Assembly (NCBI RefSeq): GCF_030816715.1
Contig: NZ_JAUSYH010000001.1
Span: 1 to 64,000 of the forward strand
Direction: 5' to 3'
Source of the DNA: Streptomyces achromogenes
GTDB taxonomy: Bacteria > Actinomycetota > Actinomycetes > Streptomycetales > Streptomycetaceae
DNA: 64,000 nt
Below are positions 18,795-28,527 of the stretch, in pieces (within the stretch, counting starts at the first letter, position 1; every line of letters begins with the position of its first letter). The position numbers and the translations under genes are program-made. Under the pieces are notes generated by a model. It saw only the letters and a list, made by a program, of their open reading frames with translations, ran no database searches and had not been told where the DNA came from.

Positions 18795-18863
18795 CAGCCG
18801 GCCTTCCGCCTCACCCAGGAGCAGCTGGGCGCGCTGCGGAAGCTGGGCGTCGACTGGGTCTGA
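18795..18863 (+). pseudogene. C-terminal tail of an HA-domain helicase-like protein
   Basis: Plus-strand codons read PAFRLTQEQLGALRKLGVDW, then Val and stop. The pattern L-x-x-L-G-[VL]-[DE]-W followed by a stop is the usual end of helicase-associated-domain proteins, as also seen at 7.3, 38.2 and 39.4 kb. Nothing upstream is intact. Confidence 0.4.
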
Positions 18864-18978
18864 CGCGGCCCGGCCGTCGAGAGGTCACCCGAACAGGAAC
18901 CGTGTTCGACTGATCAAGCCTGCCGAGCGGTAAGCGGATGGCTTCTCAGCTCAACTGCCCTAGACACTGTCCTGGCGA

Positions 18979-21900
18979 TCATGGCGTGTCGGTCGGTTCA
19001 GACGACACGTCGATCACGAGGTGGCCCGATGAGGTGCCTATGACGAGCAGGTCGTGGCCCGCTATCAGTGCGCGGATTGCGTCCTCCGAAAGGAGCATGT
19101 GCCCTGTCCGTGTGCGGGGGTTCCAGATCCGCACCGTCCCGTCGTCGCTGGCCGAAGCGAGGCGGGGGGTGCCGTCGGGCGCGGTGAACACCGCCACCCC
19201 CCGCACCCCGCCGTTGTGGCCAGTGAGGGGTTGGCCTTCCTGGGCACCGGTGGCCGGGTTCCAGATCCGCACCGTCCAGTCGCCAGAGGCCGAAGCGAGG
19301 CGAGGGGTGCCGTCGGGCCCTGTGAACACCGCCACCGCCCACACTCGGATGAGGTGGTCGGTGAGGAGTTGGCCCTCTTGGGTGCCGGTGGCGGGGTTCC
19401 AGATCCGCACCGTCCCGTCGTCGCTGGCCGAAGCGAGGCGGGGGGTGCCGTCGGGCGCGGTGAACACCGCCACCCCCCGCACCCGGCCGTTGTGGCCGGT
19501 GAGGGCCGGGCCGTCTTGGGTGCCGGTGGCGGGGTTCCAGATGCGCACCGTCGCGTCGCCAGAGGCCGAAGCGAGGCGGGGGGTGCCGTCGGGCGCGGTG
19601 AACACCGCCACCGCAGTCACCCAGTCGGTGTGGCCGGTGAGGGGTTGGCCTTCCTGGGTGCTTGTGGCCGGGTTCCAGATCCGCAGCTTCCCGTCGTCGT
19701 GGCCAGCGGCGAGGCGGGCGGTGCCGTCGAGTGCGGTGAACACCGCCACCGCCCACACCCGGCCGGTCTGACCGGGGAGGATTTGGCTCTCCTGGGTGCC
19801 GGTGGCCGGGTTCCAGATCCGCACCACCCCGTCATCGTGGCCGGTGGCGAGGCGAGGGGTGCCGTCGAGTGCGGTGAACACCGCTGCCACAGTCACCCCG
19901 CCGTCGTGGCCGGTGAGGATTTGTCCTTCCTGGGCGTCGGTGGCGGGGTTCCAGATCCATACAGTGCTGTCGTCGTTGCTGGCCGAAGCGAGGCGAGGAG
20001 TGCCGTCGGGCGCGGTGAACACCGCCACCGCCCACACCCCGCCTCGGTGGCCGGTGAGGATTTGGCCTTCCTGGACACCGGTGGCCAGGTTCCAGATCCG
20101 CACCACCCCGTCATCGTGGCCGGTGGCGAGGCGAGGGGTGCCGTCGGGCGCGGTGAACACCACCACCGCCCACACCCGGGTGAGGAAGGCGCTGAGGGGT
20201 CGGCCCTTCGGGGCACCGGTGGCGGGGTTCCAGATCCGCACCGTCCCGTTGCCACAGGCCGAAGCGAGGCGAGGGGTGCCGTCGGGCGCGGTGAACACCA
20301 CCACCGCCCACACCCCGCCTCGGTGGCCGGTGAGGGCCGGGCCGTCCTGGGTGCCGGTGGCGGGGTTCCAGACCCGCACCGTCCCGTCGTCGTGGCCAGC
20401 GGCGAGGCGGGGGGTGCCGTCGGGCGCGGTGAACACCGCCACCCCCCGCACCCCGCCGTTGTGACCGGTGAGGGGTTGGCCTTCCTGGGTACCGGTGGCC
20501 GGGTTCCAGATCCGCACCGTCCAGTCGCCAGAGGCCGAAGCGAGGCGGGGGGTGCCGTCGGGCGCGGTGAACACCGCCACCGCCCACACCCACCTGTCAT
20601 GGCCGTTGAGGGGTTGGCCGTCCTGGGTCCCGGTGGCGGGGTTCCAGATCCGCACCGTCCTGTCGGGGCCGCCGGTGGCGAGGCGGGGGGTGCCGTCGAG
20701 TGCGGTGAACACCGCCACCGCCCACACCCCGCCGCGGTGGCCGGTGAGGATTTGGCCGTCCTGGGTGCCTGTGGCCGGGTTCCAGATCCGCAGCTTCCCG
20801 TCGTCGCTGCCGGTGGCGAGGCGAGGGGTGCCGTCGAGTGCGGTGAACACCGCCACCGCCCACACCCGGCCGGTCTGGCCGGGGAGTTGGAGGTGGAGTC
20901 GGCGTGGTGCGACGGTGCCGGAGCGGAGGGTGAGTGGCCAGGGGCGGGTGTTGTGGGGGTGGGGTTCGGTGGGAGGCGGGGTGCCTTGGATGTAGGTGGT
21001 GCCGAGGCGTCTCCACCAACGGCGCCAGCCGAGCGTGTCGTGGTCCTGCTGGTCGGAGTCGATTTCCTGGGCGTGGTGCTGGAACAGGACGGTGCCGGCA
21101 ATCGCGGGCGGCAGCACGTCGGGGTTGAGGCCGTGGTGGAGGGCGTTGGTGGTGATGCCGGCCAGGGCGAGGGTGTCGAGGACGTCGGGGTGGTCGGCGA
21201 GGGTGTGCAGGGCTCCGGCGGCGTGGCCCAGCCGTGCGTGGGTGATGAGGTGGTGGCGGGTGTAGGGGCTGACATCGGCGGGTTGGGATGCGGCGTCGGG
21301 TGTGCCTTGGCGCCGGAGGGTGTGGCGGGTGTGGCGGGCGAGGGCGGTCGTGATGGCCGCGTGGGCGTGGTTCGTGTCGGTGGTGGTGAAGTGTTCGGTG
21401 AAGGTGCGGTGGGCGAGGCGGTAGACGCTCTGCCCGTGTTCCTGGTCGAGGGCGAGGTAGGGGGCCGCGTCGTGGAGCAGGCTGGGGATGCTGTCCCGGG
21501 TCTGGGCGGGCCCGGGTGCGAGGGCGTTGGCGATGGTGGACCAGATGTCGTCCTGGTCGGGCAGGCCGCGGCCCTGGGCGAGGCCGAGGGCTTTCAGGAG
21601 GTGGGTGTAGTGGGGGTTTACGTGGTGGAGGCGTTCGAGGGCGCGGTTGAAGAGCTGTCGGTGGGTTTGGCCGGTTAGGGGTGTGGGGTCGGCCAGGAGT
21701 CGGGGGGCGTTGAGGAGTTCGTGGACGGCGAGGCGGGCGTAGAGAAACTGCTGCGGCTCCGCGCCGTCCTGCTGCTGGTCGGTGACGAGGCGTCGAACGG
21801 CTTCCTCGATGAGGCGGTAGTCGGCGTTCAGAGTGCCTTGGTGTTTGGCGGCGTGGAGTTTGGCGCGCAGGTATCCGGCGATGGCCTCGGGGTCCCGGGA

Positions 21901-23400
21901 CACCTCCACGTACTGTGGGCCGACGGTGGCCGGGCGGTCGAGGGTGGCGGGGTGTGGGCCCAGGGTGTCGAGGATGTTCGTGTCGTCGAGAGTGGGGTGG
22001 TCGGGGCCTTCGCGGGTGGAGCGTCGGGTGCCGATGATCAGGCGAACGGTGGGGAGGGCGGCGAGGGGGCGCAGGATCTGATCGGCGATGTGGAGGGGCT
22101 GTTCGGTTTCGTCGAGGCCGTCGAACAGCAGAGTCAGCTGAGTGGGCCGCTCGCGTAGCTCGGTGAGGAGCCGGGCGGTCAGGTCGGCGGGGGGCTGTCC
22201 GTCTGTGGCCAGGGTGGCGAGGTCGGTGAGGCCGGCGGCGTGGGCGACGAGGTGCAGGACACGGGCGGGGGTGAGGCCGGCTAGATGGGTGACCAGGTCG
22301 AACGGGTCGTTAGGGCAGGGGATGCAGGGTGGGAGTGGGGTGAGGTGGCCGTGGCGGATGAGGATGTCGCGCAGGCTGCTGTTGGTGTGCAGGAGGACGT
22401 GGCCGAGGAGGGCTGACTTGCCGGCGCCGGCGGGGCCGGTGACCACGAGGGCGCCGTTGCTTGCGGCGTTCAGCCAGTTGAGGATCTGGTCGCGCTGGAG
22501 GGTGCGGCCGTGGAAGTACCAGGCAAGTTCGCCGAGTTCGGCGCCGGTGGCCTTGGGCAGGAAGTGGCGGCGTTCGTCGTCGGGGAGCTGGTCGATGACG
22601 GCCTGGACTTCGGCGAGCTGGTCCAGCGGGGCGGAGACCGAACTCGCGGCCTTCAGACGGAGGCTGACGAGCTGGTCGCGGTGGTCGTCGACGGTGAGGT
22701 CGTCGAAGAAGCCGTCGAGGTCGCCGGCGAGCTCGCGTCCGAGAGCGGACAGTCCGATGGCCCGCTGGGTAGGGAAGGTAACGTTCAGGGCCCGTTCCAG
22801 GGCGCGGCTGAAGGCGCCGAGTTCGGCGTAGCCCTGGGCGGCGGTGGCCAGCAGCAGGTACCGGCGTACGCCGGCGTGCTTGTCGTCGAAGAGTTCGCGG
22901 TGGACGGCTCTGGCGAAGCTCGTTGAGAAGCAGGCGTCGAGGACGACGATCGCCCAGCTGCCATCATTGTCGGGGTGGAGTTGGCGGCTGCCGATCGCGT
23001 GGGCGATCGCCTGCGGACTGACGCCGTCGTCGATCGGTGAAGGGGTGCGGTGATGAGCGAGGCGCTCCGCGGTTCCGTGGCCGACCCAGTACAGCAGCGT
23101 GTTGTGGCCGCCGGCGGCGGTGGGCTGCCTCCAGGCGCGGAGCCGGTCCTCGACCGCCTGCAGGTCCCGTTCACCTGCCAGCACGGTCCATTCGGTGGTG
23201 CGGACGCCGTAGTCGGCCAGCAGGTCGGCGACGGCCTTGACATGCCGGTCGGTGTCCAGGTCCTCGTGGTGCCGGTAGGCGGTGAAGTTGACCGGGAACA
23301 GCTCGACGCCGCCCCTAGGGAACGCGCCGACGGTTTCGTCGCCGGTGCCGGGGGCCGTGGTGCGGGGCGGGGTGCCGTCCGGTGCGGCGGATGTGGTCAT
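18979..23400 (-). CDS. Caspase-STAND NTPase-WD40 repeat protein
   Basis: A 1,473-aa protein with an NLR-like plan. Residues 30-250 form a caspase-like peptidase with dyad His108 (YWVGHGT) and Cys157 (VVLDACFS). Residues about 295-750 form a STAND/NACHT-type NTPase with Walker A GPAGAGKS (322-329) and Walker B LLFDGLDE (Asp427). From about 860 to the end there are at least 13 WD40 repeats of 46 aa, enough for two seven-bladed propellers. The start is 7 bp after the stop of an LCAT-like hydrolase gene, so they are co-transcribed. Known relatives are bacterial NLR-like proteins in which the propeller senses a ligand, the NTPase oligomerises and the peptidase kills the cell. Inference: abortive-infection defence; the protease substrate may be the upstream hydrolase. 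Confidence 0.85.
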   Translation of the reverse strand: MTTSAAPDGTPPRTTAPGTGDETVGAFPRGGVELFPVNFTAYRHHEDLDTDRHVKAVADLLADYGVRTTEWTVLAGERDLQAVEDRLRAWRQPTAAGGHNTLLYWVGHGTAERLAHHRTPSPIDDGVSPQAIAHAIGSRQLHPDNDGSWAIVVLDACFSTSFARAVHRELFDDKHAGVRRYLLLATAAQGYAELGAFSRALERALNVTFPTQRAIGLSALGRELAGDLDGFFDDLTVDDHRDQLVSLRLKAASSVSAPLDQLAEVQAVIDQLPDDERRHFLPKATGAELGELAWYFHGRTLQRDQILNWLNAASNGALVVTGPAGAGKSALLGHVLLHTNSSLRDILIRHGHLTPLPPCIPCPNDPFDLVTHLAGLTPARVLHLVAHAAGLTDLATLATDGQPPADLTARLLTELRERPTQLTLLFDGLDETEQPLHIADQILRPLAALPTVRLIIGTRRSTREGPDHPTLDDTNILDTLGPHPATLDRPATVGPQYVEVSRDPEAIAGYLRAKLHAAKHQGTLNADYRLIEEAVRRLVTDQQQDGAEPQQFLYARLAVHELLNAPRLLADPTPLTGQTHRQLFNRALERLHHVNPHYTHLLKALGLAQGRGLPDQDDIWSTIANALAPGPAQTRDSIPSLLHDAAPYLALDQEHGQSVYRLAHRTFTEHFTTTDTNHAHAAITTALARHTRHTLRRQGTPDAASQPADVSPYTRHHLITHARLGHAAGALHTLADHPDVLDTLALAGITTNALHHGLNPDVLPPAIAGTVLFQHHAQEIDSDQQDHDTLGWRRWWRRLGTTYIQGTPPPTEPHPHNTRPWPLTLRSGTVAPRRLHLQLPGQTGRVWAVAVFTALDGTPRLATGSDDGKLRIWNPATGTQDGQILTGHRGGVWAVAVFTALDGTPRLATGGPDRTVRIWNPATGTQDGQPLNGHDRWVWAVAVFTAPDGTPRLASASGDWTVRIWNPATGTQEGQPLTGHNGGVRGVAVFTAPDGTPRLAAGHDDGTVRVWNPATGTQDGPALTGHRGGVWAVVVFTAPDGTPRLASACGNGTVRIWNPATGAPKGRPLSAFLTRVWAVVVFTAPDGTPRLATGHDDGVVRIWNLATGVQEGQILTGHRGGVWAVAVFTAPDGTPRLASASNDDSTVWIWNPATDAQEGQILTGHDGGVTVAAVFTALDGTPRLATGHDDGVVRIWNPATGTQESQILPGQTGRVWAVAVFTALDGTARLAAGHDDGKLRIWNPATSTQEGQPLTGHTDWVTAVAVFTAPDGTPRLASASGDATVRIWNPATGTQDGPALTGHNGRVRGVAVFTAPDGTPRLASASDDGTVRIWNPATGTQEGQLLTDHLIRVWAVAVFTGPDGTPRLASASGDWTVRIWNPATGAQEGQPLTGHNGGVRGVAVFTAPDGTPRLASASDDGTVRIWNPRTRTGHMLLSEDAIRALIAGHDLLVIGTSSGHLVIDVSSEPTDTP
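19090..20890 (-). repeat. Tandem 138-bp repeats encoding WD40 blades
   Basis: Thirteen head-to-tail units with an exact 138-bp period (46 codons), each containing an IWNPATGT-like core. Neighbouring units differ by a few codons, mainly the dipeptide before the core and the loop after GH. Such internal identity points to recent duplication or gene conversion among blades. Confidence 0.9.
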
Positions 23401-23407
23401 GGGAAGG

Positions 23408-24948
23408 CTACCGGGTGCCGGTGTCGGGCGGGGTGACGAGGACGAGCTGGGTCAGGGGCACGTGCCGGCCGGTATCCAAGGTGACGCGGTACAAGTCCGG
23501 GGCCTCGGGGGTGAAGCGGGCCGACAGCGCGCCGTCCGTACGGTCGGGGTCGGGGCGCAGGGTGAGGGGGTGGCCGGGACGGCCGGTGGTGGCGGAGTGC
23601 ACGCTCAAGGTGGCGCCTGCCGGGGTGTCCAGGCCGGTGGCGGTGAGGGTGAGCGGCTGTCCGAGGGTGCCACCGACTTGGGGGGTTTCCAGGCCGGGGC
23701 CGGTGCCGTCGCCGCCGAGGGGGGCGCCCTGGGGTCGTTCCAGGGTGATGCGGCGGATCTGGCGCAGGACCTCGTCGTGGCGCATCAGCGTGCCGTGCTG
23801 CCCGTAGACGTAGGTGACGGCCTCGGTGCCGGTCCGGGCAGAGGGCAGGTGGACAGTGCCGTCGCCGGAGGCGTCACGGCGGGCCGGGATGCCGGTGCTC
23901 GGGTCGCGCACCAGTTCGCCGTCCGCTTCGACGTCGAAGGCGTGGCGGCGGCCTACGGCGACCGCGAGGCCGGCGTACTGGTGATCGTCGATGGTCTGCA
24001 CGGTGGCCTGGGCCTCGCCGACGATCGCCCGGTGCCCAGGCAGCGCGAGCGGCTCCTCGCGGTGGCGCTTGTGCTGGTCGAGTGAGCGGGCTGCCAGGCC
24101 GGGGTCGCCGCCGAACCGAGCCACGTCCGCCGGGGTGAGGCGTGCGACGTCCAGGCCCAGGTCCAGGCAGCGGTAGCCGGGCAGCAGGTCGTGGACGGCG
24201 GGCAAGGTCGCTGCCATCGCCTGCACCCGCCGCACCAGCCGCTCCGGCGTCACCCGAGCGTTCAGGAGGTTGAGCGCGAGGACGGCCTTGGCCGAGCCCA
24301 GGAACGGCGTGCCGACGGTGATGACCGTCCGGGTGTCGGCCGCGAGTTCGGGGTCCTGCTCCAACGCGGCCCGCACCACCAGCCCGCCCATCGAGTGCGC
24401 CACGAACACCAGCCGCGCCTGCCCTGGTCCGCCCGCAGCCCGCCTCCCGAGTGTGGCAGCGGCCCGCTCCCGCCACCGGGTCAGGTGCGCGCGGGCCGCG
24501 CGGGCCAGCAGGGCGCCGTTGTAGGAGACCGCCAGGCGCCAGTCGTAGGCAAACGGTGCCACCGCCTCCGGCGCTTGGGTGATCCTCTGCAGGGTCTTGA
24601 CCGTGTCGCTGTAGGGGTCGAGGCCCTGGAAGACGGGTAACCACCACGGTTTGGCCAGGAGCTGGTCGCGCGGATGCGTGTCAGTGGCGCCCGCCGGGCG
24701 GTGTCGGCGTCGGCGGCCCGCTCCCGCTCGTCCGCGTGCAGGGCCCCGAACAGGCTCGGGCCGGTCAGCCCGGTGAGCATCGCCAGGCTCACACCCCACA
24801 GCGCGCGGCCCGTCGCTGCGTCCTCTAGGACGCTGCCCATGATCCCCGGCACCACCACACATGCGTCCTGAGTCCGGTCCTCGAACACTGGCGGCTCCCC
24901 CGCGAACGGCACCCCGTGTCCCGACCCGCCCATGCCCACGGTCCCCAT
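23408..24948 (-). pseudogene. LCAT-like alpha/beta hydrolase (lipase/acyltransferase), frameshifted
   Basis: The N-terminal part (CVVVPGIMGSVLEDAATGRA) is in one frame and the rest (AKPWWLPVFQGLDPYSDTV onward) in another. The switch is at about 24670 in a CGCGCG stretch; removing two bases restores one frame. Joined, the enzyme has the nucleophile elbow VAHSMGGLV, an Asp in DGTVHL and a His in YGQHGTLMRHDEV, the arrangement of lecithin:cholesterol acyltransferase-like lipases. The product would be about 510 aa. It lies 7 bp before the caspase-STAND-WD40 gene. Inference: a membrane-attacking effector or a zymogen for the caspase. A sequencing error cannot be excluded. Confidence 0.75.
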
Positions 24949-24997
24949 GCCACCCGACGATAGACAACCGCGCCCGCCCGCGTCCGGACTTCACCCG

Positions 24998-25200
24998 AGG
25001 ACGGCCCCACACCCGGGGTGGCGCAAACCGGGCACAGCTGTCCGTCGTCGCATTCCCCACACGCGTGGGGGTCTGTCGCGGGTCCAGTCGTAGCGAACGC
25101 CAGGAGCAAGGTCTTCCCTGTACGCACGGGGCTTCTCACAGGCCTGGGATGCCATCCACGTCCAGATTCCCTACATATGTGGGGGTCGTTCGTTCTCGTA
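24998..25200. repeat. Possible degenerate CRISPR relic
   Basis: Four partly palindromic units sit in otherwise unremarkable sequence: GGCCCCACACCCGGGGTGG at about 25003, TTCCCCACACGCGTGGGGG at 25053, TTCCCTGTACGCACGGGGC at 25114 and TTCCCTACATATGTGGGGG at 25167. Units 2 and 3 are exactly 61 bp apart, the period of type I-E arrays with 29-nt repeats; the other distances (50 and 53) do not fit. An IS5 element is inserted just to the right. Confidence 0.35.
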
Positions 25201-25216
25201 CATGCGTCGGGCCTTA

Positions 25217-26253
25217 CGAGTTGGTGCGTGATAGCGGGTGAGGTGTCGTGCCAGGTGGATGGCATGATCTCGCTGTGTCGATCATGGTCAATCGGGCGGT
25301 GCTGGCGCATCGGCTGTTCACGGGGCTCTCTCGGTCTCATCTTGCGTGCCTGGTCGAAGAGTTGGCCGAGCCGTGGCAGGCGAGGGTCGAAGGTCGTCGC
25401 CATGCGACGCGGGGCGGGGCCAGGAAGCGGGCCGCGGGTGCCGGCGCCAGCCATCAGCTGGTGTTCGTCGACCGGCTGGTGGCCACGCTGATCCATCTGC
25501 GGCACGACCTGCCGCACTCGGTGCTGGGGCTGCTGTTCGGTGTCGACCGTTCCACCGTCACCCGGGCGATCGCAGAGGTGCGCACGCTCCTGGCGGAGCG
25601 GGGGTGCGCGGTTCCCGACCGTCCCGGCCTGCGGCTTCGGACGCTGACGGATGTATTTGCCTATGCCCAGGCCGAAGGCGTCGAGCTGCGTTTGGACGCC
25701 ACCGAGATCCAGGTCCGCCGGCCACCGGCCAGCCGCGGCGGACGCCCGTGCCTTCGTCTCGGGCAAGAAGAAGCAGAACACGATGAAGGCCCCCGTGATC
25801 GCCGACTGGCGTGGCCGCACGTTATGGACCGATGCCCTGCGGCCTGGGCGTATGCACGACGCCACGGCCGCCCGCAACGAAGGCATCGCCGTCTGCTTCC
25901 GGCACTTCCCCGACGTCGAGGTCCTCCTGGACGACGGCTATCTCGGCCTGAGCCGCGACCACCGTGGCCAAGCGATCACACCGCCCAGAAAACCGCGGCC
26001 AGGAGCATTGCCCGGCAGAGTCGAGCAGTGGGAACGGGACCGACACGGGCACTCGTCCGACCGCATCACCGTCGAACACGCCCTTGCCGATCACAAACGC
26101 TGGAAGCAACTGACCCGCTGGACACACCGACGCGACCGCCTGGCCGACACCTACCGCGCCATCGCCGGCCTCGTCTCCGACCGCACCGCCAACGTCTGAA
26201 AACCGGCCACGGCCAAGCTGAACACGTCTCACCCGCTATCACGCACCAACTCG
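25217..26253. mobile_element. IS5-family insertion sequence, copy A
   Basis: A 1,037-bp element with 26-bp perfect terminal inverted repeats beginning CGAGTTGGTGCGTGATAGCG and a 3-bp target duplication TTA (25214-25216 and 26254-26256). It carries one transposase gene. A second, truncated copy lies in inverted orientation at 58489-59420. Confidence 0.9.
25284..26200 (+). pseudogene. IS5-family transposase, copy A (one-base frameshift)
   Basis: Begins MVNRAVLAHRLFTGLSRSHL, with a helix-turn-helix (VLGLLFGVDRSTVTRAIAEV) and the start of a DDE domain (LRLDATEIQVRRP). At about 25747 a CCC replaces the CC of the other copy and shifts the frame. The rest continues in the next frame: SGKKKQNTMKAPVIADWRGR, then LLDDGYLGL, to the stop near 26200. 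Copy B is correct at this point but broken elsewhere, so the consensus of the two is intact. Confidence 0.85.
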
Positions 26254-26256
26254 TTA

Positions 26257-27349
26257 CAACGAGCGGTCCCACCCCGTCACCGATGTCGGCTTCCGCGTGG
26301 ACGACTTCGCCGCCGATGGGCCGCTCCTGTTTTCTCTCCTCTCCCCGGACTGGGAGGTCCCCTACAGCGCCGAGTTCACCGACCAGGGGCTCACCTACTC
26401 CCCCCTCGGTGAGGACGCCCTCGTGCGCTACCAGCGCACCCTCATCCCGGCCGCCGAGTGGATCAACAAGCACAAGCCATATCTGTTCTTCGCCGGCGAC
26501 CGCGTGCTGGCCCCTGACGACCGTCTGCTCGCGCCGCGCACCGACCTGCCGCCCTTCGACCTGTCCCTGCTGAGCGTGCTGGAGTGGAACGGAGTCGACA
26601 TCCAGGTCGAGTCGATGGGACCGCAGCGGCTGACGCACTCTGTGCAGCACTACATGTCTCTCCACCTGAGCGGGCAGCAGCACTTCGACGTCCTGCTCGA
26701 TGACGACGGGGCCAACGAGGTGGCCGACCTCGTCGGCATCTGCGCAGACGAAACGGACATCACCATCACCCTCGTGCACTGCAAGTACTCCCACGAGCCC
26801 ACACCCGGCCGCCGCGTCGCCGACCTGTACGAGGTGTGCGGCCAGGCCGTGCGTGGTGCGAAGTGGCGTGAGTACGGCGTCGAGGCGTTGCTGCGGACCC
26901 TGTACAACCGTGCCGTGAAGTGGGCCGCCCGCAATTCGGGACAGAGCCCGTACCTGGTCGGCAGCATCGACGAGCTCTACCGCATCCGGGAGCGCGCGCC
27001 TCAGTTGCGCCCCCACATCAACACGGTCATCGCACAGCCTGGCTTGTCGGCGGCCGCATGCAGCAGCGAGCAGCAGCTCCTGCTGGCCGGGGCCCACTCC
27101 TGGGTCAAGGCAGTGACCAAGGGTTCTTTCGTCGTCTACTGCAGCGCCTACACGGGGAGAAGGAGTCTGTGCGGGCGCCGACAGCACTCGCTTGGCCAGG
27201 GCGAACACGCCGCTTCAGGCGATCGTTTCCCGTGCCTTCGAAGACGGTTTCTTGTGGCAGCTGATGAGAGCCTTTCCGCGATCAGGCGGTTTTGCCAGGG
27301 GCAGGGCGGCGTCAGACTCGGCGGCAGCGCTCTCGAAGCTCGGATATGA
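26257..27349 (+). pseudogene. 5'-truncated large gene, possible PD-(D/E)xK nuclease domain
   Basis: Open frame from the IS5 insertion site onward (YNERSHPVTDVGFRVDDFAA...). The start lies beyond the element and is lost. In the middle, GANEVADLVGI followed 16 residues later by ITLVHCKYS has the spacing of a restriction-like core (D...xxK), with His-Cys in place of the usual Glu-x. Then comes a conserved-looking block VADLYEVCGQAVRGAKWRE. Near 27150 the reading loses quality, and another frame (LARANTPLQAIVSRAFEDG) may hold the true C-terminus. The family resembles C-terminal regions of large helicase-nuclease proteins, but I cannot name it. The tail overlaps the convergent gene at 27312. Confidence 0.5.
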
Positions 27350-28421
27350 CGGCTTTTTCACGTGCGTTGATAGCGCCGTCCACAGTGGCCACGCGGTCGG
27401 CTACGTCGAGGAGGTCGCTCAGATCCCCTCGCTCGGCGTCTATGCGCCGCCACACCTCGCCGGGGTCGAAGTCGACGAGGTTCGTGAGTTGTTCGTCGAC
27501 GACCTGATGCTGCTCCCGGGCCAGCCTCGTCAGGTGGCGCATCAGCAGCGTCTCCTCGTCGGCGGTCTTGTGGTTCGCCCGGATGACGAGCCACGCGACC
27601 CACAGCATCAGCTGCGGGTGCTGACTGCGCCTGCTCAGGTTCTCGGCGAGTTCGATCACCCGCGCTTCGTTGCGGAAGACGGCTTGCGCGTGCCGTCCCG
27701 CGAGCAGTGTCGTATAGCGGTTCACGGCCACCGCAAGGGGAACGCCGACCCCGGGGATACCGATCTTGATGACGTTGCGCTGCAGAAGAGACTTCCCGAC
27801 GAAGGGGAGGCCCTTCGCGGCGGTCAGCACCATTCCGGAGTAGAAACCCTTGATCACCCGTCGCGTCATGGCCGGGACCACCTTGAGCACGCCTTCCCGG
27901 ACTACTGCCCCGCTTTTGATCGTGAAGGCCACTCGGATGAGCTTCCACATGTCATCGGGGTCGGACAGGTCGAGCGGGGTTCGATAGAGGACGGCAATGT
28001 CGTAGGCCAGGCGGAGCTGGAGCCGGGTGATGAATGCGAGATCGACCATCATCGTCACGCCGGCGGCCGGGACGGTCGCCGCCGAGGCACCACCACGGGG
28101 GCCGATGGTGGCGGCGATGGTCAGCGTGTAGGCGCTGGCCGACAACCCGCCTTCGAGTGCGGCATAGCGGGCCGCCATCTTGATCCGCTCGTCGACAATG
28201 GCGTCCACGGGCAGGCCCTCATACCGCTCCTGGAAATACTGCCAGTCGACGGTATTGGTGTATGAGCTCAGGGCTTGAAGGCTGAGCTTGGTGAACCAGT
28301 CGCCCGACCTGATGTCGTCCGGGCTCAGCCCTGTCACGAACTCCCGTAGCTCGGCCCGCTCATGGGCGACAACCTCCCGGTCGGTGTCGTCGCCGACGGC
28401 TTCACACGGAGCTTCGGTCAT
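27312..28421 (-). CDS. EcsC/TerB-like membrane-associated protein
   Basis: About 369 aa. The start at 28421 (MTEAPCEAVGDDTDREVV) has GGGGAG 8 nt upstream. The central part (MAARYAALEGGLSASAYTLT, VDLAFITRLQLRLAYDIAVLY) has the amphipathic, Ala-rich helices of EcsC-like proteins. The C-terminal 110 residues (VWRRIDAERGDLSDLLDVAD, AINAREKAVISELRERCRR) resemble a TerB-type helical domain with acidic loops. TerB proteins are linked to stress, tellurite and phage responses. Function unknown; convergent with the truncated gene on its left. Confidence 0.55.
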   Translation of the reverse strand: MTEAPCEAVGDDTDREVVAHERAELREFVTGLSPDDIRSGDWFTKLSLQALSSYTNTVDWQYFQERYEGLPVDAIVDERIKMAARYAALEGGLSASAYTLTIAATIGPRGGASAATVPAAGVTMMVDLAFITRLQLRLAYDIAVLYRTPLDLSDPDDMWKLIRVAFTIKSGAVVREGVLKVVPAMTRRVIKGFYSGMVLTAAKGLPFVGKSLLQRNVIKIGIPGVGVPLAVAVNRYTTLLAGRHAQAVFRNEARVIELAENLSRRSQHPQLMLWVAWLVIRANHKTADEETLLMRHLTRLAREQHQVVDEQLTNLVDFDPGEVWRRIDAERGDLSDLLDVADRVATVDGAINAREKAVISELRERCRRV

Positions 28422-28527
28422 AACCAGTTCTCCCCGGCGATTGAGCGTGCAGTCCGGACAGGAGATGCAGCCGGGCTGAACCAAGCCATTCGACGGCGCT
28501 CCCCGGTGCAACCTGAGATGGGAGGGG

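Noticed and set aside
19090..20890. WD40 repeat DNA considered as a CRISPR or tandem regulatory array
   Set aside because: The period is a multiple of three, the frame is open throughout and the units translate to standard blades.
19054..21678. An 874-codon open frame on the plus strand
   Set aside because: It is the antisense of the WD40 repeats. It stays open only because the 138-bp units repeat in register and the GC content is high; no start site or known motif.
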